NCBI RefSeq assembly: GCF_020386975.1
Contig: NZ_JABFNK010000001.1
Location: forward strand, 226,799 to 290,798
Source: Thermococcus bergensis
Lineage (GTDB): Archaea; Methanobacteriota_B; Thermococci; Thermococcales; Thermococcaceae
Direction: 5' to 3'
DNA length: 64,000 bases
This document shows, piece by piece, positions 36,302-45,157 of this stretch. The notes beneath the pieces were generated by a model that was given only the letters and a program-made list of their open reading frames with translations, ran no database searches and was not told where the DNA came from. A program made the position numbers and the translations under genes. Positions within the stretch are counted from its first letter, which is position 1; each line of letters begins with the position of its first letter.

Positions 36302-37321
36302 ATGCCAAGCTACATCGTCGTTGGTGGTCAATGGGGAGATGAAGGAAAAGGCTCAATAATCGCATATCTCGCTATGCACGACAAGCCAGAGGTCATAGCA
36401 AGGGGAGGAGTAGGGACAAACGCAGGGCACAGCGTTTTTGTAAACGGAAAGAAGTATGCAGTAAGACAGCTTCCCACAGGTTTTGTGCACAAAGACGCAA
36501 GACTTTTGGTTGGGGCTGGAGTTTTGGTCGATCCGGAGGTTTTCTTCTATGAACTTGAGCATCTGAAAGATTTCAACGTTAAAGAGAGGGTGGGGATTGA
36601 CTATCGCTGTACTGTAATAGAGCCAGAGCACAAGGAACTTGATAAAACAAACGGCTATCTCCACGGGAAGATAGGAACTACCGGCTCCGGTTGTGGTCCG
36701 GCCAATGCGGACAGGGTATTAAGAAGAGCAAGACAGGCAAAGGACATTAAAGAACTTGAGCCTTACTTAACAGACGTTGCGGCCGAAGTTAACGATGCCC
36801 TTGATGAGGGTAAGCTCGTTTTGGTGGAGGGAACGCAGGGGTTTGGGTTAAGTCTTTACTTCGGCACATATCCCTACGTTACCTCAAAGGACACATCTGC
36901 ATCCGCCATAGCAAGCGACGTTGGACTCGGGCCAACAAGGGTTGATGATGTTATAGTAGTTTTTAAGAGCTTTCCAACGAGAGTCGGGGCGGGACCGTTT
37001 CCAACGGAGATGAGCCAAGAAGAAGCCGAGAGGCTGGGATTGGTCGAGTACGGCACAGTTACAGGAAGGAGGAGAAGAGTAGGATGGTTTGACTTTGAAT
37101 TCGCAAGGTACTCTGCAAGGATTAACGGTGCGACAATTTTGGCAGTGACTATGCTCGACAAGTACGATAAGGAAGCCTTTGGAGTGACTGATTTTGACAA
37201 GCTTCCAAAGAGGGCAAAAGACTTCATTGCGGAAATAGAGGAAAAAGTCGGGGTGCCAGTGGGTCTTATAAAGACCGGGCCAGAGTTGGAGCACATCATT
37301 GACTTAAGGGAGAACATTTAG
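36302..37321 (+). CDS. purA: Adenylosuccinate synthetase (short archaeal form)
   Basis: Joins IMP and aspartate using GTP in AMP synthesis. The 339 residues are about 90 shorter than bacterial PurA, as is usual for Thermococcales. Motifs: [11 protein letters not shown] at the start with catalytic Asp, [11 protein letters not shown] with catalytic His, [22 protein letters not shown] and [16 protein letters not shown]-like region precedes the ATG at 36302. It stands as a single gene. Confidence 0.96.
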   Translation: MPSYIVVGGQWGDEGKGSIIAYLAMHDKPEVIARGGVGTNAGHSVFVNGKKYAVRQLPTGFVHKDARLLVGAGVLVDPEVFFYELEHLKDFNVKERVGIDYRCTVIEPEHKELDKTNGYLHGKIGTTGSGCGPANADRVLRRARQAKDIKELEPYLTDVAAEVNDALDEGKLVLVEGTQGFGLSLYFGTYPYVTSKDTSASAIASDVGLGPTRVDDVIVVFKSFPTRVGAGPFPTEMSQEEAERLGLVEYGTVTGRRRRVGWFDFEFARYSARINGATILAVTMLDKYDKEAFGVTDFDKLPKRAKDFIAEIEEKVGVPVGLIKTGPELEHIIDLRENI

Positions 37322-37360
37322 CGTAGAAACTCTAGGATTTTGCTTTTGATCTCTTCTTTT

Positions 37361-37624
37361 TCAAGTTAAGAGAGCTCTGTGGGCTAGTTTGAGTTCATCG
37401 GCACTTCTCTTTAAAAGAAGTCCCAAAAATTCCCGCCAGTCTATTTTGTACCTTTCATAGTCCCATCTAATCTTCTCAAAAAGTTCTGGGTAGTGTTTGA
37501 TATACTCTAACCAACTACTTGTACTTCCGTCCCAACGTTTGAGGAAAGATGAAAATGTGTCGATTAGCATTACACTCCCCAAGCCTTTTTCTTTAAGTTC
37601 GACTTTAAGTTTGTATGTGAGCAA
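37361..37624 (-). pseudogene. C-terminal fragment of an unrecognised helical protein
   Basis: From the first possible start (TTG at 37624) this reads 87 residues, MLTYKLKVELKEKG...LAHRALLT. The same frame is open about 25 codons further upstream with plausible protein (ALRYGEFLLAFRLSKPKARE) but has no start codon before a stop. I take it as the tail of a longer helical protein whose N-terminus is lost. No family is recognised. If the TTG is used it could still be a small gene. Confidence 0.4.
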
Positions 37625-37778
37625 CTCTCTTGCTTTGGGTTTTGAGAGTCTAAAGGCTAATAAAAACTCTCCATATCTAAGGGCGATGCTTTTTCATTTA
37701 CATCATCTTTTAACTTTTCATTGGGTACTCTCTACAGCCAAAGCAGAGTCTACCTCATTTTCAAGCCCAATTCTTTCT

Positions 37779-38564
37779 CTATTTGGAAGAATGAGCAATA
37801 AGCCACTCCACTATTGTCATGTGGAATTCCTCGCCCCATTCGGGGTCTTCAAAGATTTCATGGTAGGCTCCTTTGAATTCTTTCAGTGCTTTGTCATCTA
37901 CTTTAAGCTCCACGAAGAGCTTTCTTGCTCCCTCTGGAGGGGTTATTACATCCGCCGTGCCAACAAGCAAAAGTACAGGCACCATTATTTTATGGGCTTC
38001 TTTGTGTGCACGCTCCATGTTGTCAAAGATACTCATACCAAGCTTTGCCGAAATCCTGTCGTGGACTAGGGGATCTTCGACGTAGCGTTTAACTGTTTCG
38101 GGATTTCTAGAGAGGAGCTTCGGATCAAGGCCGTTGGAAAGGGTTAGACCGGGAGTTATTTTTCCGAGAACTTTAGCAAGGGCGACCATGAAGCTTGGTG
38201 TTTTCGGACTTTTTGCGAGGGCAGGGGAAGAAGCTATAACCCCTCTTATCCTGTTAGGTCTTGTCTCGGCGTATCTTATCACGGTTAATCCGCCAAGGCT
38301 GTGACCGAATAGGAAGGGTTTTTCACCTAGTTCTTCAATTATGGAATCAATTATCTCCAGTGCCTCCTCTACGCTCGCATGACCCCGTTTTCCTCCACTT
38401 CTTCCATGGCCAGGCCAGTCAAAGGTATAGACGGCGAAGCCCTCTTCAGTTAACATTTTTATTAGCTTGCCATATCTTCCACTGTGCTCTCCAAGGCCAT
38501 GAACTAGGACTACCCACCCTTTTTCGGGGGTTCCGAACTTTGCCTTGTATATCAAACTGAACAC
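37779..38564 (-). CDS. Alpha/beta hydrolase, monoacylglycerol lipase-like
   Basis: A 261-residue serine hydrolase of the lysophospholipase/monoacylglycerol lipase group. The oxyanion loop VHGLGEHSGRY is near residue 21, the nucleophile elbow GHSLGG gives Ser89, with Asp205 in VGTADVITPPEGA and His235 in GAYHEIFED. There is no signal peptide, so it acts in the cytoplasm, probably on acyl esters. The likely start is GTG at 38564, since no ATG fits. It follows the truncated trmO gene by 26 bases and may have lost its native promoter when that gene was broken. Confidence 0.85.
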   Translation of the reverse strand: MFSLIYKAKFGTPEKGWVVLVHGLGEHSGRYGKLIKMLTEEGFAVYTFDWPGHGRSGGKRGHASVEEALEIIDSIIEELGEKPFLFGHSLGGLTVIRYAETRPNRIRGVIASSPALAKSPKTPSFMVALAKVLGKITPGLTLSNGLDPKLLSRNPETVKRYVEDPLVHDRISAKLGMSIFDNMERAHKEAHKIMVPVLLLVGTADVITPPEGARKLFVELKVDDKALKEFKGAYHEIFEDPEWGEEFHMTIVEWLIAHSSK

Positions 38565-38590
38565 CCAAAAAGATAGATAACAAAAGAAAC

Positions 38591-38706
38591 TTAAATCCCT
38601 TTCGGATAGTCAAGCTCTTTCACGAAGGGCTTTATATCCACTATAGGAGTACCATCAAAGGCGTCTATCTCAGTGATAAAGATTCTTGTCCCCTTTATTT
38701 TTTTCT
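38591..38706 (-). pseudogene. C-terminal remnant of a TrmO-like (UPF0066) tRNA methyltransferase
   Basis: The last 37 codons read GTRIFITEIDAFDGTPIVDI and then a C-terminus ending YPKGI. IDAxDGTPxxDIKPYxPxxD is the conserved tail of the TrmO/YaeB family, which N6-methylates tRNA t6A. The frame is cut exactly at the IS6 target duplication, and no N-terminal part appears on the far side of the insertion cluster. The gene has therefore lost its front half, probably in a deletion linked to these elements. Confidence 0.7.
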
Positions 38707-39487
38707 GATACTGTTAGGATAACTGGGGCATCACCTCCTGAAGCCATTCAGTAACATCACCAGGCGGATCACCAAAACTAGAATGAATTCTGACAAAATT
38801 ATACCAGAAGGCAAACAGAAAAACAAACCTATGAACCCTCCTCCAGTCTTTACCCCTGAAATTATTCCAGAAACGCTTCGTCCTCTCCTTCAACGTCCTA
38901 AACCAGCGCTCAACACTGTTCCTCGGCCCGAAAGTCACATGCAGATAACCCAACCTCAAACTCTTAAAAGCAGACTTATACCAGCTCGCCCTGTCAACCA
39001 GAAAGACAGGCTGCCCTTCACACGACTTTAAAACAACCAGAATGAAATCCCTGGCAACCCACCAGTTTCTAACAGTCGTAATCCAGACTGCTAAAACTTC
39101 CTTGCTCTCAACGTCAATTGCAGCCCAGAGGTATCTTTTCTTCCCGTTGATTTTTATTACTGTTTCGTCAACTGCGATGAAGTTTCGCTGTTTTTTGACT
39201 GCGAGGATTTTTGGCTTGTAAACTGCTTCTGCGAGTTTTTGGACTGCCTCCCAGACTGTTACGTGACTGATTTTGAGTATTCTGGCGGTTTGCCGGTAAC
39301 TGAGGCCTCGCAGGTATAATTCTACTCCCCTGATTTTCTTTTCTGGTGGGATTTTGTTGCGACGAAAGGGTTTTAAGGCTGAAACCACCCAGTAAATAAT
39401 GGTTTCAGACTTCATGTTCCCCCTTCTTTTTCTAAAGTACTGCCAGTAACTTAAACCTGACACCCCACAGCTTATCCTAACAGTATC
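38707..39487 (-). mobile_element. IS6-family insertion sequence (ISPfu1/2-like)
   Basis: A 781-bp element with terminal inverted repeats GATACTGTTAGGATAA, flanked by an exact 8-bp target duplication TTTTTTCT (38699-38706 and 39488-39495). Size, ends and 8-bp duplication are typical of the Pyrococcus IS6 elements. Its right-hand duplication overlaps the target duplication of the adjoining IS-A copy. Confidence 0.93.
38714..39415 (-). CDS. IS6-family transposase
   Basis: A 233-residue intact DDE transposase. An N-terminal helix-turn-helix (KIRGVELYLRGLSYRQTARIL, with HVTVWEAVQKL) precedes the catalytic core: FIAVDETVIKINGKKRYLWAAID, FLVDRASWYKSAF and NSVERWFRTLKERTKRFWNNF. These give the D, D and E positions. 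GGGGG lies before the ATG at 39415. IS6 elements move by replicative cointegrate formation, which can leave deletions of neighbouring DNA. Confidence 0.92.
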   Translation of the reverse strand: MKSETIIYWVVSALKPFRRNKIPPEKKIRGVELYLRGLSYRQTARILKISHVTVWEAVQKLAEAVYKPKILAVKKQRNFIAVDETVIKINGKKRYLWAAIDVESKEVLAVWITTVRNWWVARDFILVVLKSCEGQPVFLVDRASWYKSAFKSLRLGYLHVTFGPRNSVERWFRTLKERTKRFWNNFRGKDWRRVHRFVFLFAFWYNFVRIHSSFGDPPGDVTEWLQEVMPQLS

Positions 39488-39802
39488 TTTTTTCTAATGG
39501 GGGCGTGTTTAGTTTCACCCCCTGTTATTTAAACAGTATTTGACTCTGAGGAGGATTTTCAGACCATAACACATTACCCCAAGCAGGATTCGGGTTACAG
39601 TAGTCTTTTTCAGAAAACAGGGGATCCTACTGCCAAACCACGTTGTAAACGCACCCCAGAACCCCTCATGAGGATTCCTATGCCTGTACTCTTCTTCAGA
39701 AAACACTCTATCTCTCCTCTTACTACCAAAACCACCTGGAGGGTTCTTAGTTTTCTTAACAATCGGCCGATAACCCTTTTCCACCACAGTGTTCAGAACT
39801 TT

Positions 39803-40734
39803 ACCCTAGTTCCCATTAGATCGTTAGAGTTATAAGCACTTAAGTCTTTTGGTTGATTGGTGGTTGTTATGAACTTTCAGCAGGAAATCCTGATCATAAA
39901 ATCCGAAATCTATCCGATAATCAGCAAACACTACCCGAAAAACACTCACAGGGAAATAATCAGCCTCTACGACCTAATAACCTTCGCAATACTAGCACAC
40001 TTGCACTTTAACGGAGTTTACAAGCACGCTTACAGAGTCCTAATCGAAGAAATGAAGCTGTTCCCCAAAATCAGGTACAACAAACTAACAGAACGCTTGA
40101 ACAGGCACGAAAAACTCCTGCTCCTAGCGCAGGAAGAATTATTCAAAAAACACGCCAGAGAATACGTTAGAATACTGGACTCAAAGCCCATTCAGACCAA
40201 GGAGTTGGCCAGAAAAAACAGGAAGGATAAGGAGGGTTCTTCAGAAGTCATCTCTGAAAAGCCCGCAGTTGGGTTTGTTCCCTCTAAAAAAAGTTTTACT
40301 ATGGGTACAAGCTGACCTGTTACTCTGATGGAAATTTGCTGGCTTTGCTGTCCGTTGATCCGGCGAATAAGCATGATGTGAGTGTTGTCAGGGAAAAGTT
40401 CTGGGTGATTGTTGAGGAGTTTTCTGGCTGTTTTCTGTTTTTGGATAAGGGTTACGTTAGTAGAGAACTTCAGGAGGAATTCCTGAAGTTTGGCGTTGTT
40501 TACACGCCGGTGAAGCGGGAGAATCAGGTTAGTAATCTGGAGGAGAAGAAGTTTTACAAGTACTTGTCTGACTTTCGCAGGAGGATTGAGACTTTGTTTT
40601 CGAAGTTTTCTGAGTTTCTTCTGAGGCCGAGCAGGAGTGTTAGTTTGAGGGGGTTAGCTGTCAGGATTTTAGGGGCGATTCTGGCCGTGAATCTGGACAG
40701 ATTATACAACTTCACAGGTGGTGGGAACTAGGGT
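39803..40734 (+). mobile_element. IS982-family insertion sequence, copy 2, nested in IS-A
   Basis: A 932-bp element with the same ends as copy 1. Its target duplication is GAACTTT (39796-39802 and 40735-40741), seven bases rather than the eight seen at copy 1. The uninterrupted target can be read in the intact IS-A copies. It is the youngest insertion of this cluster. Confidence 0.93.
39869..40731 (+). CDS. IS982 transposase copy 2, two frames joined by a -1 shift at A7
   Basis: Nearly identical to the copy at 9650-10512, with few changes (RKDKEGSSEV for RKEKKGSSEI). It has the same seven-A run and the same TGA ending the first frame near 40315. The two coding parts remain open, with no further lesions, which fits selection on a product made by frameshifting. 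Like copy 1, it has GGTGG before its ATG. Confidence 0.75.
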
Positions 40735-41318
40735 GAACTTTCTTTGAATCATAAGCCCCATCAGCATAAAAATTCCCAGAACCCTCCGGCAGGAGTTCAA
40801 TCAGCTCGTTCTCAGAAGTTGTGATCCTCACAGCAACCGGATACAGTAAACCCGGCAGGATTCTCGTTATTGCCTGAACTTCTATCCTGCCCTTTTTTTA
40901 TTTATGATAATGGTTGAGTCTGCTTGAGTGCTGGCGTAGGGTAATTTCTGGAGTTTTTTCAGGAGGTGGTTTGTCAGTTCTTCGAGGTTCAGCTTTTTCT
41001 CCCAGTTGTGGAGGGTTGAGTAGTGAATGTTTGCTCCGAAGAATTTTCTGCCGTAGTGCTGGGCGTCTCTGAGGGGTAGGTTGTAGTATTGTTTAAAGAG
41101 GAGTATTGCCAGTATTGTTTTTACTGGAAATTTTTTGGATTTTGGCAGGTTCTTCAGCTTTCCTTCTGATTCGAAGTCTGCTAAAACGTCAAGAATTGTG
41201 AATGCCACGCTTTCAGGGTCTTTGAGTCTGTGATCCCATCTGGGGATCACGGCAACCACCTGAAAGAATTCGGCAAAAACCCTAATAAAGGTTACTATAA
41301 ACACGCCCTTTCTAATGG

Positions 41319-41332
41319 TAAATTTTATATAG
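41319..41332 (+). promoter_or_regulatory. TATA-like element beside IS-A copy 2
   Basis: TAAATTTTATATAG begins at the base after the IS-A target duplication and lies about 50-60 bases before the ATG at 41382. It is the likely promoter of the CGP-CTERM protein gene. Confidence 0.5.
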
Positions 41333-41381
41333 TTTGAGTGCTTATTATTGGTGAGGATTTCCTCATGCTTGGGGGGGGCAG

Positions 41382-42719
41382 ATGCAAAGATGGGTAGTTT
41401 TGAGCATTGTTGGGTTGTTGGTCTTTAGTAGTTTTGGTTTTGTTTTTGCTCAGGAAGTGTTCTTTCTTTCAAATGTTTCAGCTTCATCTTGTTGGATAAT
41501 GGACTATGGAGAAAGCTTTGAAGATGTGCTTGCAACCTCTGACGGTAGAGTTTTTGCAGTAGGGAGCAGTGTTTTAAGTGTTAATCTTCGAGGAGAACCC
41601 TTGTGGGCAATAACGACAGCACGCAGGGATATTAAAATTCATAGGATCGCTTTCACGAGTGAAAAGGATTTAGTAGTGGCTGGAAAGGGGTTTATTGCAA
41701 AGTTTAGCCAGACGGGGGATCTCTTATGGATGAAAAAACTAAATGTAACTGATGTTTCTGTGGCTCCCAATGGGGAGATAATCTTTGTTTTTGGGAATGT
41801 TGTTGCAGCCTTAACTCCCGAAGGCCAAATTAAATGGGTCAAAAAAGCTATGAAACAAAATCAGAGTTCCTTGGAGTTTTCTGGAGTAACTGCAAGTGAA
41901 GACAAGATTTTTGTTGTTGGGTATACTTTTGCTCCAGGAGAGGATTATAACGCATGGATTGCTGCTTTTGATTTTGAAGGAAACATCATTTGGCAGAGAG
42001 CTATTGATCTGGGATACGATGAATTTGTGGATAAAGTTGATGTGAGCAATGTCTCTGCAGTAGTTGCAGGAGTTTCTGGCTCCCAGCACACTCCATGGAT
42101 TGGAGAATACTTCGTGATAAAGCTGGATAGAGAAGGCAACCTTATCTGGGCGCATGAGATTCTTCCGCTGAATCTTCCTGAAAAGATAAGTGAGAGCATA
42201 TTTTGGTCGATAAAAATCAATGATGTTGATTGCAACTTAAATGGGCAATGTCTTATTGGCGGGAATTTTGTAACTCTCCTCCTTGATGAAAGCGGAGGGC
42301 TCTCATGGGCGAAAGGTTTTTCGAGTAACGGTGTTGCATTAACTGATTCTTTGGCTATATCCGCAAAGAATGTGATTCTCGCATTTCCAGTCAATGGCTC
42401 AGAGAGTATTGGAAGAGATGTGCAAGTTGTTTTCTCTGGGATATCTCCCAAACTTATCCCATCAAAATTTGAGTTCCAAAATGCTTCCCTTGCCCTTGAA
42501 AATGCTTCCATCAATTTTGTTCCATTAATAGCTCACGGAGAATTCTTGTACTACAATCAAAATTGCTCACAGCTACAGTCCTCTTTGAACACTAAGGAGA
42601 GCTTTGTACTGTCTTCGGCAACCCCTGAACAAACAACTACAAGTAGAGAAATTTGCGGTCCTGGTTTCATACTGTTGATACCCTTAATTTTCCTTGTCAA
42701 AAGGTTATTCAAGGATTAA
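41382..42719 (+). CDS. Exported beta-propeller protein with CGP-CTERM anchor
   Basis: A 445-residue surface protein. Residues 1-23 form a signal peptide (WVVLSIVGLLVFSSFGFVFA). The body has repeated strand pairs such as IFVVGYTFAPGEDYNAWIAA and NIIWQRAIDLGYDEF, characteristic of a PQQ/SBBP-like beta-propeller. The C-terminus is CGPGFILLIPLIFLVKRLFKD, a CGP-CTERM signal known in Thermococcaceae and thought to mark cysteine-linked lipid anchoring. A G-rich site (eight G) precedes the ATG. The function is unknown; binding or sensing at the cell surface is likely. Confidence 0.82.
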   Translation: MQRWVVLSIVGLLVFSSFGFVFAQEVFFLSNVSASSCWIMDYGESFEDVLATSDGRVFAVGSSVLSVNLRGEPLWAITTARRDIKIHRIAFTSEKDLVVAGKGFIAKFSQTGDLLWMKKLNVTDVSVAPNGEIIFVFGNVVAALTPEGQIKWVKKAMKQNQSSLEFSGVTASEDKIFVVGYTFAPGEDYNAWIAAFDFEGNIIWQRAIDLGYDEFVDKVDVSNVSAVVAGVSGSQHTPWIGEYFVIKLDREGNLIWAHEILPLNLPEKISESIFWSIKINDVDCNLNGQCLIGGNFVTLLLDESGGLSWAKGFSSNGVALTDSLAISAKNVILAFPVNGSESIGRDVQVVFSGISPKLIPSKFEFQNASLALENASINFVPLIAHGEFLYYNQNCSQLQSSLNTKESFVLSSATPEQTTTSREICGPGFILLIPLIFLVKRLFKD

Positions 42720-42776
42720 CAACTTATGAGAGCAAATCTTTTTTAACTTTTCATGACAAAAACAAATGGTGGTGGC

Positions 42777-42992
42777 ATGAAAAAGGCTTCACTAATTTTA
42801 TGCCTTCTCGTTCTTATCGCCGCCACACCAACGGCCGCAGAAGAGCCAAAGGTTATTATAGAGGTGAACCCGAACCTCGGTTTCTTTTTAAGCAACAACT
42901 TCTATAGAGAAAATGGAAACCAGAAGCAACAAAATATAGGATTAAGTCCCGTGCTCCCAGCTTTCCAAGTACCTCTTCTGTTCTTCGGTTAG
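42777..42992 (+). pseudogene. Truncated exported protein (signal peptide remnant)
   Basis: GGTGGTGGC precedes an ATG opening KKASLILCLLVLIAATPTAA, a clear signal peptide, then EEPKVIIEVNPNLGFFLSNN. After about 45 residues the sequence stops looking like protein and runs into the 3' end of the convergent ahcY gene, with a stop at 42992. The rest of the gene appears lost, most likely by deletion against the ahcY end. I recognise no family from the remaining part. Confidence 0.5.
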
Positions 42993-44207
42993 CTCTTCAA
43001 TTCCAATACCCATTGCCTTGAGCTTAATCCTTGCGACCATTTCGTCGATCTCTCTTGGGAGAACGTAGACCTTGGGTTCAAGCTTTCCGCGGTTGTCCTT
43101 TATGTATTTAGCCGCCATCGCCTGCAAAGCAAAGCTCATGTCCATAATCTCCGCTGGATGTCCATCAGCTGCTGCCAAATTAACGAGCCTGCCCTCTGCG
43201 AGGAGGTATAACCTTCTTCCATCCTTCATTTTGTACTCTGTTATGTTGGGTCTTGGGTTGTTAATCTCAACCGCCAAGCTCTCCAAATCGGGCTTTGAAA
43301 TCTCCACGTCAAAGTGACCGGCGTTTGCCATTATTGCTCCGTCCTTCATTACCTCGAAGTGCTCTCTCCTAATGCAGTTTATGTTTCCGGTTGAAGTTAC
43401 AAAGATATCACCAACTTTAGCCGCTTCTCTCATTGGCATAACTAAAAACCCGTCCATTCTTGCCTCTAATGCCCTGATTGGGTCTATTTCGACCACTATG
43501 ACCGTAGCTCCCAGTCCCCTTGCACGCATGGCTATTCCTCTTCCACACCAACCATAACCAACCACAACAACATTTTTACCCGCAACGAGGAGGTTTGTGC
43601 TCCGTATTATCCCGTCCCACGTTGATTGGCCCGTTCCATAGCGGTTGTCGAAGAGATATTTGGTGTATGAGTCATTAACTGCTATAATTGGGAACTTGAG
43701 CACTCCGTCTTTTTCCATTGCCCTCAGCCTTATCACACCAGTGGTTGTTTCCTCACTTGCACCCCATATTTCGGGGATTAGCTCCTGTCTCTCCTTTAAG
43801 ACCGTTGATACCATATCTGCTCCGTCGTCTATGATTATGTTTGGCCTTATATCGAGGGCTTTGTGCATGAACTCGTAGTACTCTTCTCTGCTTTCTCCCC
43901 TTATGGCATATACTTTCACTCCATTCTTGGCTAAAGCCGCAACAACGTCATCCTGAGTGCTCAGGGGATTGCTTGCGGTCGCTGATACCTCGGCTCCGGC
44001 GGCTTTTAATGTTAGGAGCAAGAAGGCTGTTTTCATCTCGAGGTGGAGGGTTGCGGCAATTCTAACTCCTTTGAAAGGCTTTTCCTTCTCAAATTCCTGC
44101 CTTATGTGCTGGAGAACGGGCATAAACCTCGAAACCCAGTCGATCTTTTTCTCTCCTTCCGGTGCGAGGGAAATGTCCTTTACGCAGTAATCTTTTGTGC
44201 AGTCCAT
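42942..44207 (-). CDS. ahcY: Adenosylhomocysteinase
   Basis: Hydrolyses S-adenosylhomocysteine to adenosine and homocysteine with bound NAD, or S-inosylhomocysteine in some archaea. The 421 residues include [45 protein letters not shown] with the catalytic Asn/Lys region, and the NAD motif [24 protein letters not shown] precedes the ATG at 44207; the longer upstream frame is not supported. It removes the by-product of methyltransferases and of no other gene here in particular. Confidence 0.95.
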   Translation of the reverse strand: MDCTKDYCVKDISLAPEGEKKIDWVSRFMPVLQHIRQEFEKEKPFKGVRIAATLHLEMKTAFLLLTLKAAGAEVSATASNPLSTQDDVVAALAKNGVKVYAIRGESREEYYEFMHKALDIRPNIIIDDGADMVSTVLKERQELIPEIWGASEETTTGVIRLRAMEKDGVLKFPIIAVNDSYTKYLFDNRYGTGQSTWDGIIRSTNLLVAGKNVVVVGYGWCGRGIAMRARGLGATVIVVEIDPIRALEARMDGFLVMPMREAAKVGDIFVTSTGNINCIRREHFEVMKDGAIMANAGHFDVEISKPDLESLAVEINNPRPNITEYKMKDGRRLYLLAEGRLVNLAAADGHPAEIMDMSFALQAMAAKYIKDNRGKLEPKVYVLPREIDEMVARIKLKAMGIGIEELTEEQKRYLESWEHGT

Positions 44208-44338
44208 AACATCACCTTTTGAGGATAAGGTTAAAGAGTTAAAAAGGTGATTATTAAAGCTGAGTTGCTGCTGAGCTGGAGTGAAAAGCTCATACTTAAA
44301 GGTTGCCATTTACAAAGCCTGCATATTGGGGTGGTTGG

Positions 44339-44902
44339 ATGATAATTGATTTAACCCTTGAACTCAGCGAAGAGACTCCTGTATACCCGGGCGACCCAAG
44401 GGTTGAGATGAAAAGGTGGGCCACTATTGAGAAGGACGGTTATTACATGAATGCCCTGTTTCTTGGGGAGCACAGCGGGACGCACGTTGACGCTCCGGCG
44501 CATTTTATCGCCAATGGGAAGACAATAGATCAAGTGCCACTGGAGAGGTTCATCGGAAAAGGAGCTATCATAGATGTTTCTTACCTGGATAGGAACATAG
44601 AGCCCGGAGACATAAAAATGGTGGAGGAGATTGTGTTGTTCTATACCGGTGGAAAGAGCATCTACCTCAGTGAAGAAGGGGCAGAATATTTAGTGGAGAA
44701 GGGCATCAAAGCCGTTGGAATCGACAATCCAACGATAGGGGGCTTTGAAGTGCATAAGATTCTGCTCTCCAATGAAATCCTTATTTTTGAGAACCTAACC
44801 AACCTCGAAAAGCTCATTGGAAAGGAGTTTACTTTCTTTGGAGTTCCTTTAAAGATAAAAAACGGCTCGGGAAGCCCGGTTAGAGCTTTTGCGCTCATTT
44901 AG
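44339..44902 (+). CDS. Cyclase/kynurenine formamidase-family metal hydrolase
   Basis: A 187-residue protein of the cyclase family (PF04199 type), metal-dependent amidohydrolases that include KynB. The metal motif HSGTHVDAPAHF lies near residue 46, preceded by SEETPVYPGDP, and the family tail GSPVRAFAL ends the chain. Whether it opens formylkynurenine, a cyclic amide or an isatin-like ring is unknown. GGTGGTTGG precedes the ATG. It diverges from ahcY across about 130 bases. Confidence 0.85.
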   Translation: MIIDLTLELSEETPVYPGDPRVEMKRWATIEKDGYYMNALFLGEHSGTHVDAPAHFIANGKTIDQVPLERFIGKGAIIDVSYLDRNIEPGDIKMVEEIVLFYTGGKSIYLSEEGAEYLVEKGIKAVGIDNPTIGGFEVHKILLSNEILIFENLTNLEKLIGKEFTFFGVPLKIKNGSGSPVRAFALI

Positions 44903-45157
44903 AAAAGTTTTTAATTTCATGTAGGGATAATGAAGACTATGAGCTGGAAATATGCAGTAGCGTCTGTGTTGCTGTGGTCAACGGTTGCGAGTGCATTTAA
45001 GCTTTCTCTTGCCTATTTCACTCCATTACAATTGCTTTTTTACGCTTCTCTCACTTCACTTCTCCTCTTTGCGTTTGTATATGGTAAGAGGTTCTCGGTG
45101 CGAAATGCAGCTCCTTCGGTATATTTGGGAGCGATAAATCCCTTTCTTTATCTATTC

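Larger units (their letters stand above)
39515..41304 (-). pseudogene. IS-A transposase copy 2, interrupted by IS982
   Basis: The N-terminal frame is at 40882-41304, the C-terminal part at 39515-39802 and 40735-40881. It has the same A7 run and stop between the two frames as the other copies. The IS982 insertion falls just after the codons for YDSKKV, so no functional transposase can be made from this copy. Small differences from copies 1 and 3 (for example PPGGFG for APGGFG) show that it has been separate for some time. Confidence 0.85.
39501..41308 (-). mobile_element. IS-A copy 2, split by IS982
   Basis: IS-A ends at 39501 and 41308, with the 10-bp duplication TTTCTAATGG at 39491-39500 and 41309-41318. 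The total of 1808 bp equals 869 (IS-A) plus 932 (IS982) plus 7 (IS982 target duplication), so the nest is complete without other loss. The far end lies directly beside a TATA-like element of the CGP-CTERM protein gene. Confidence 0.93.
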
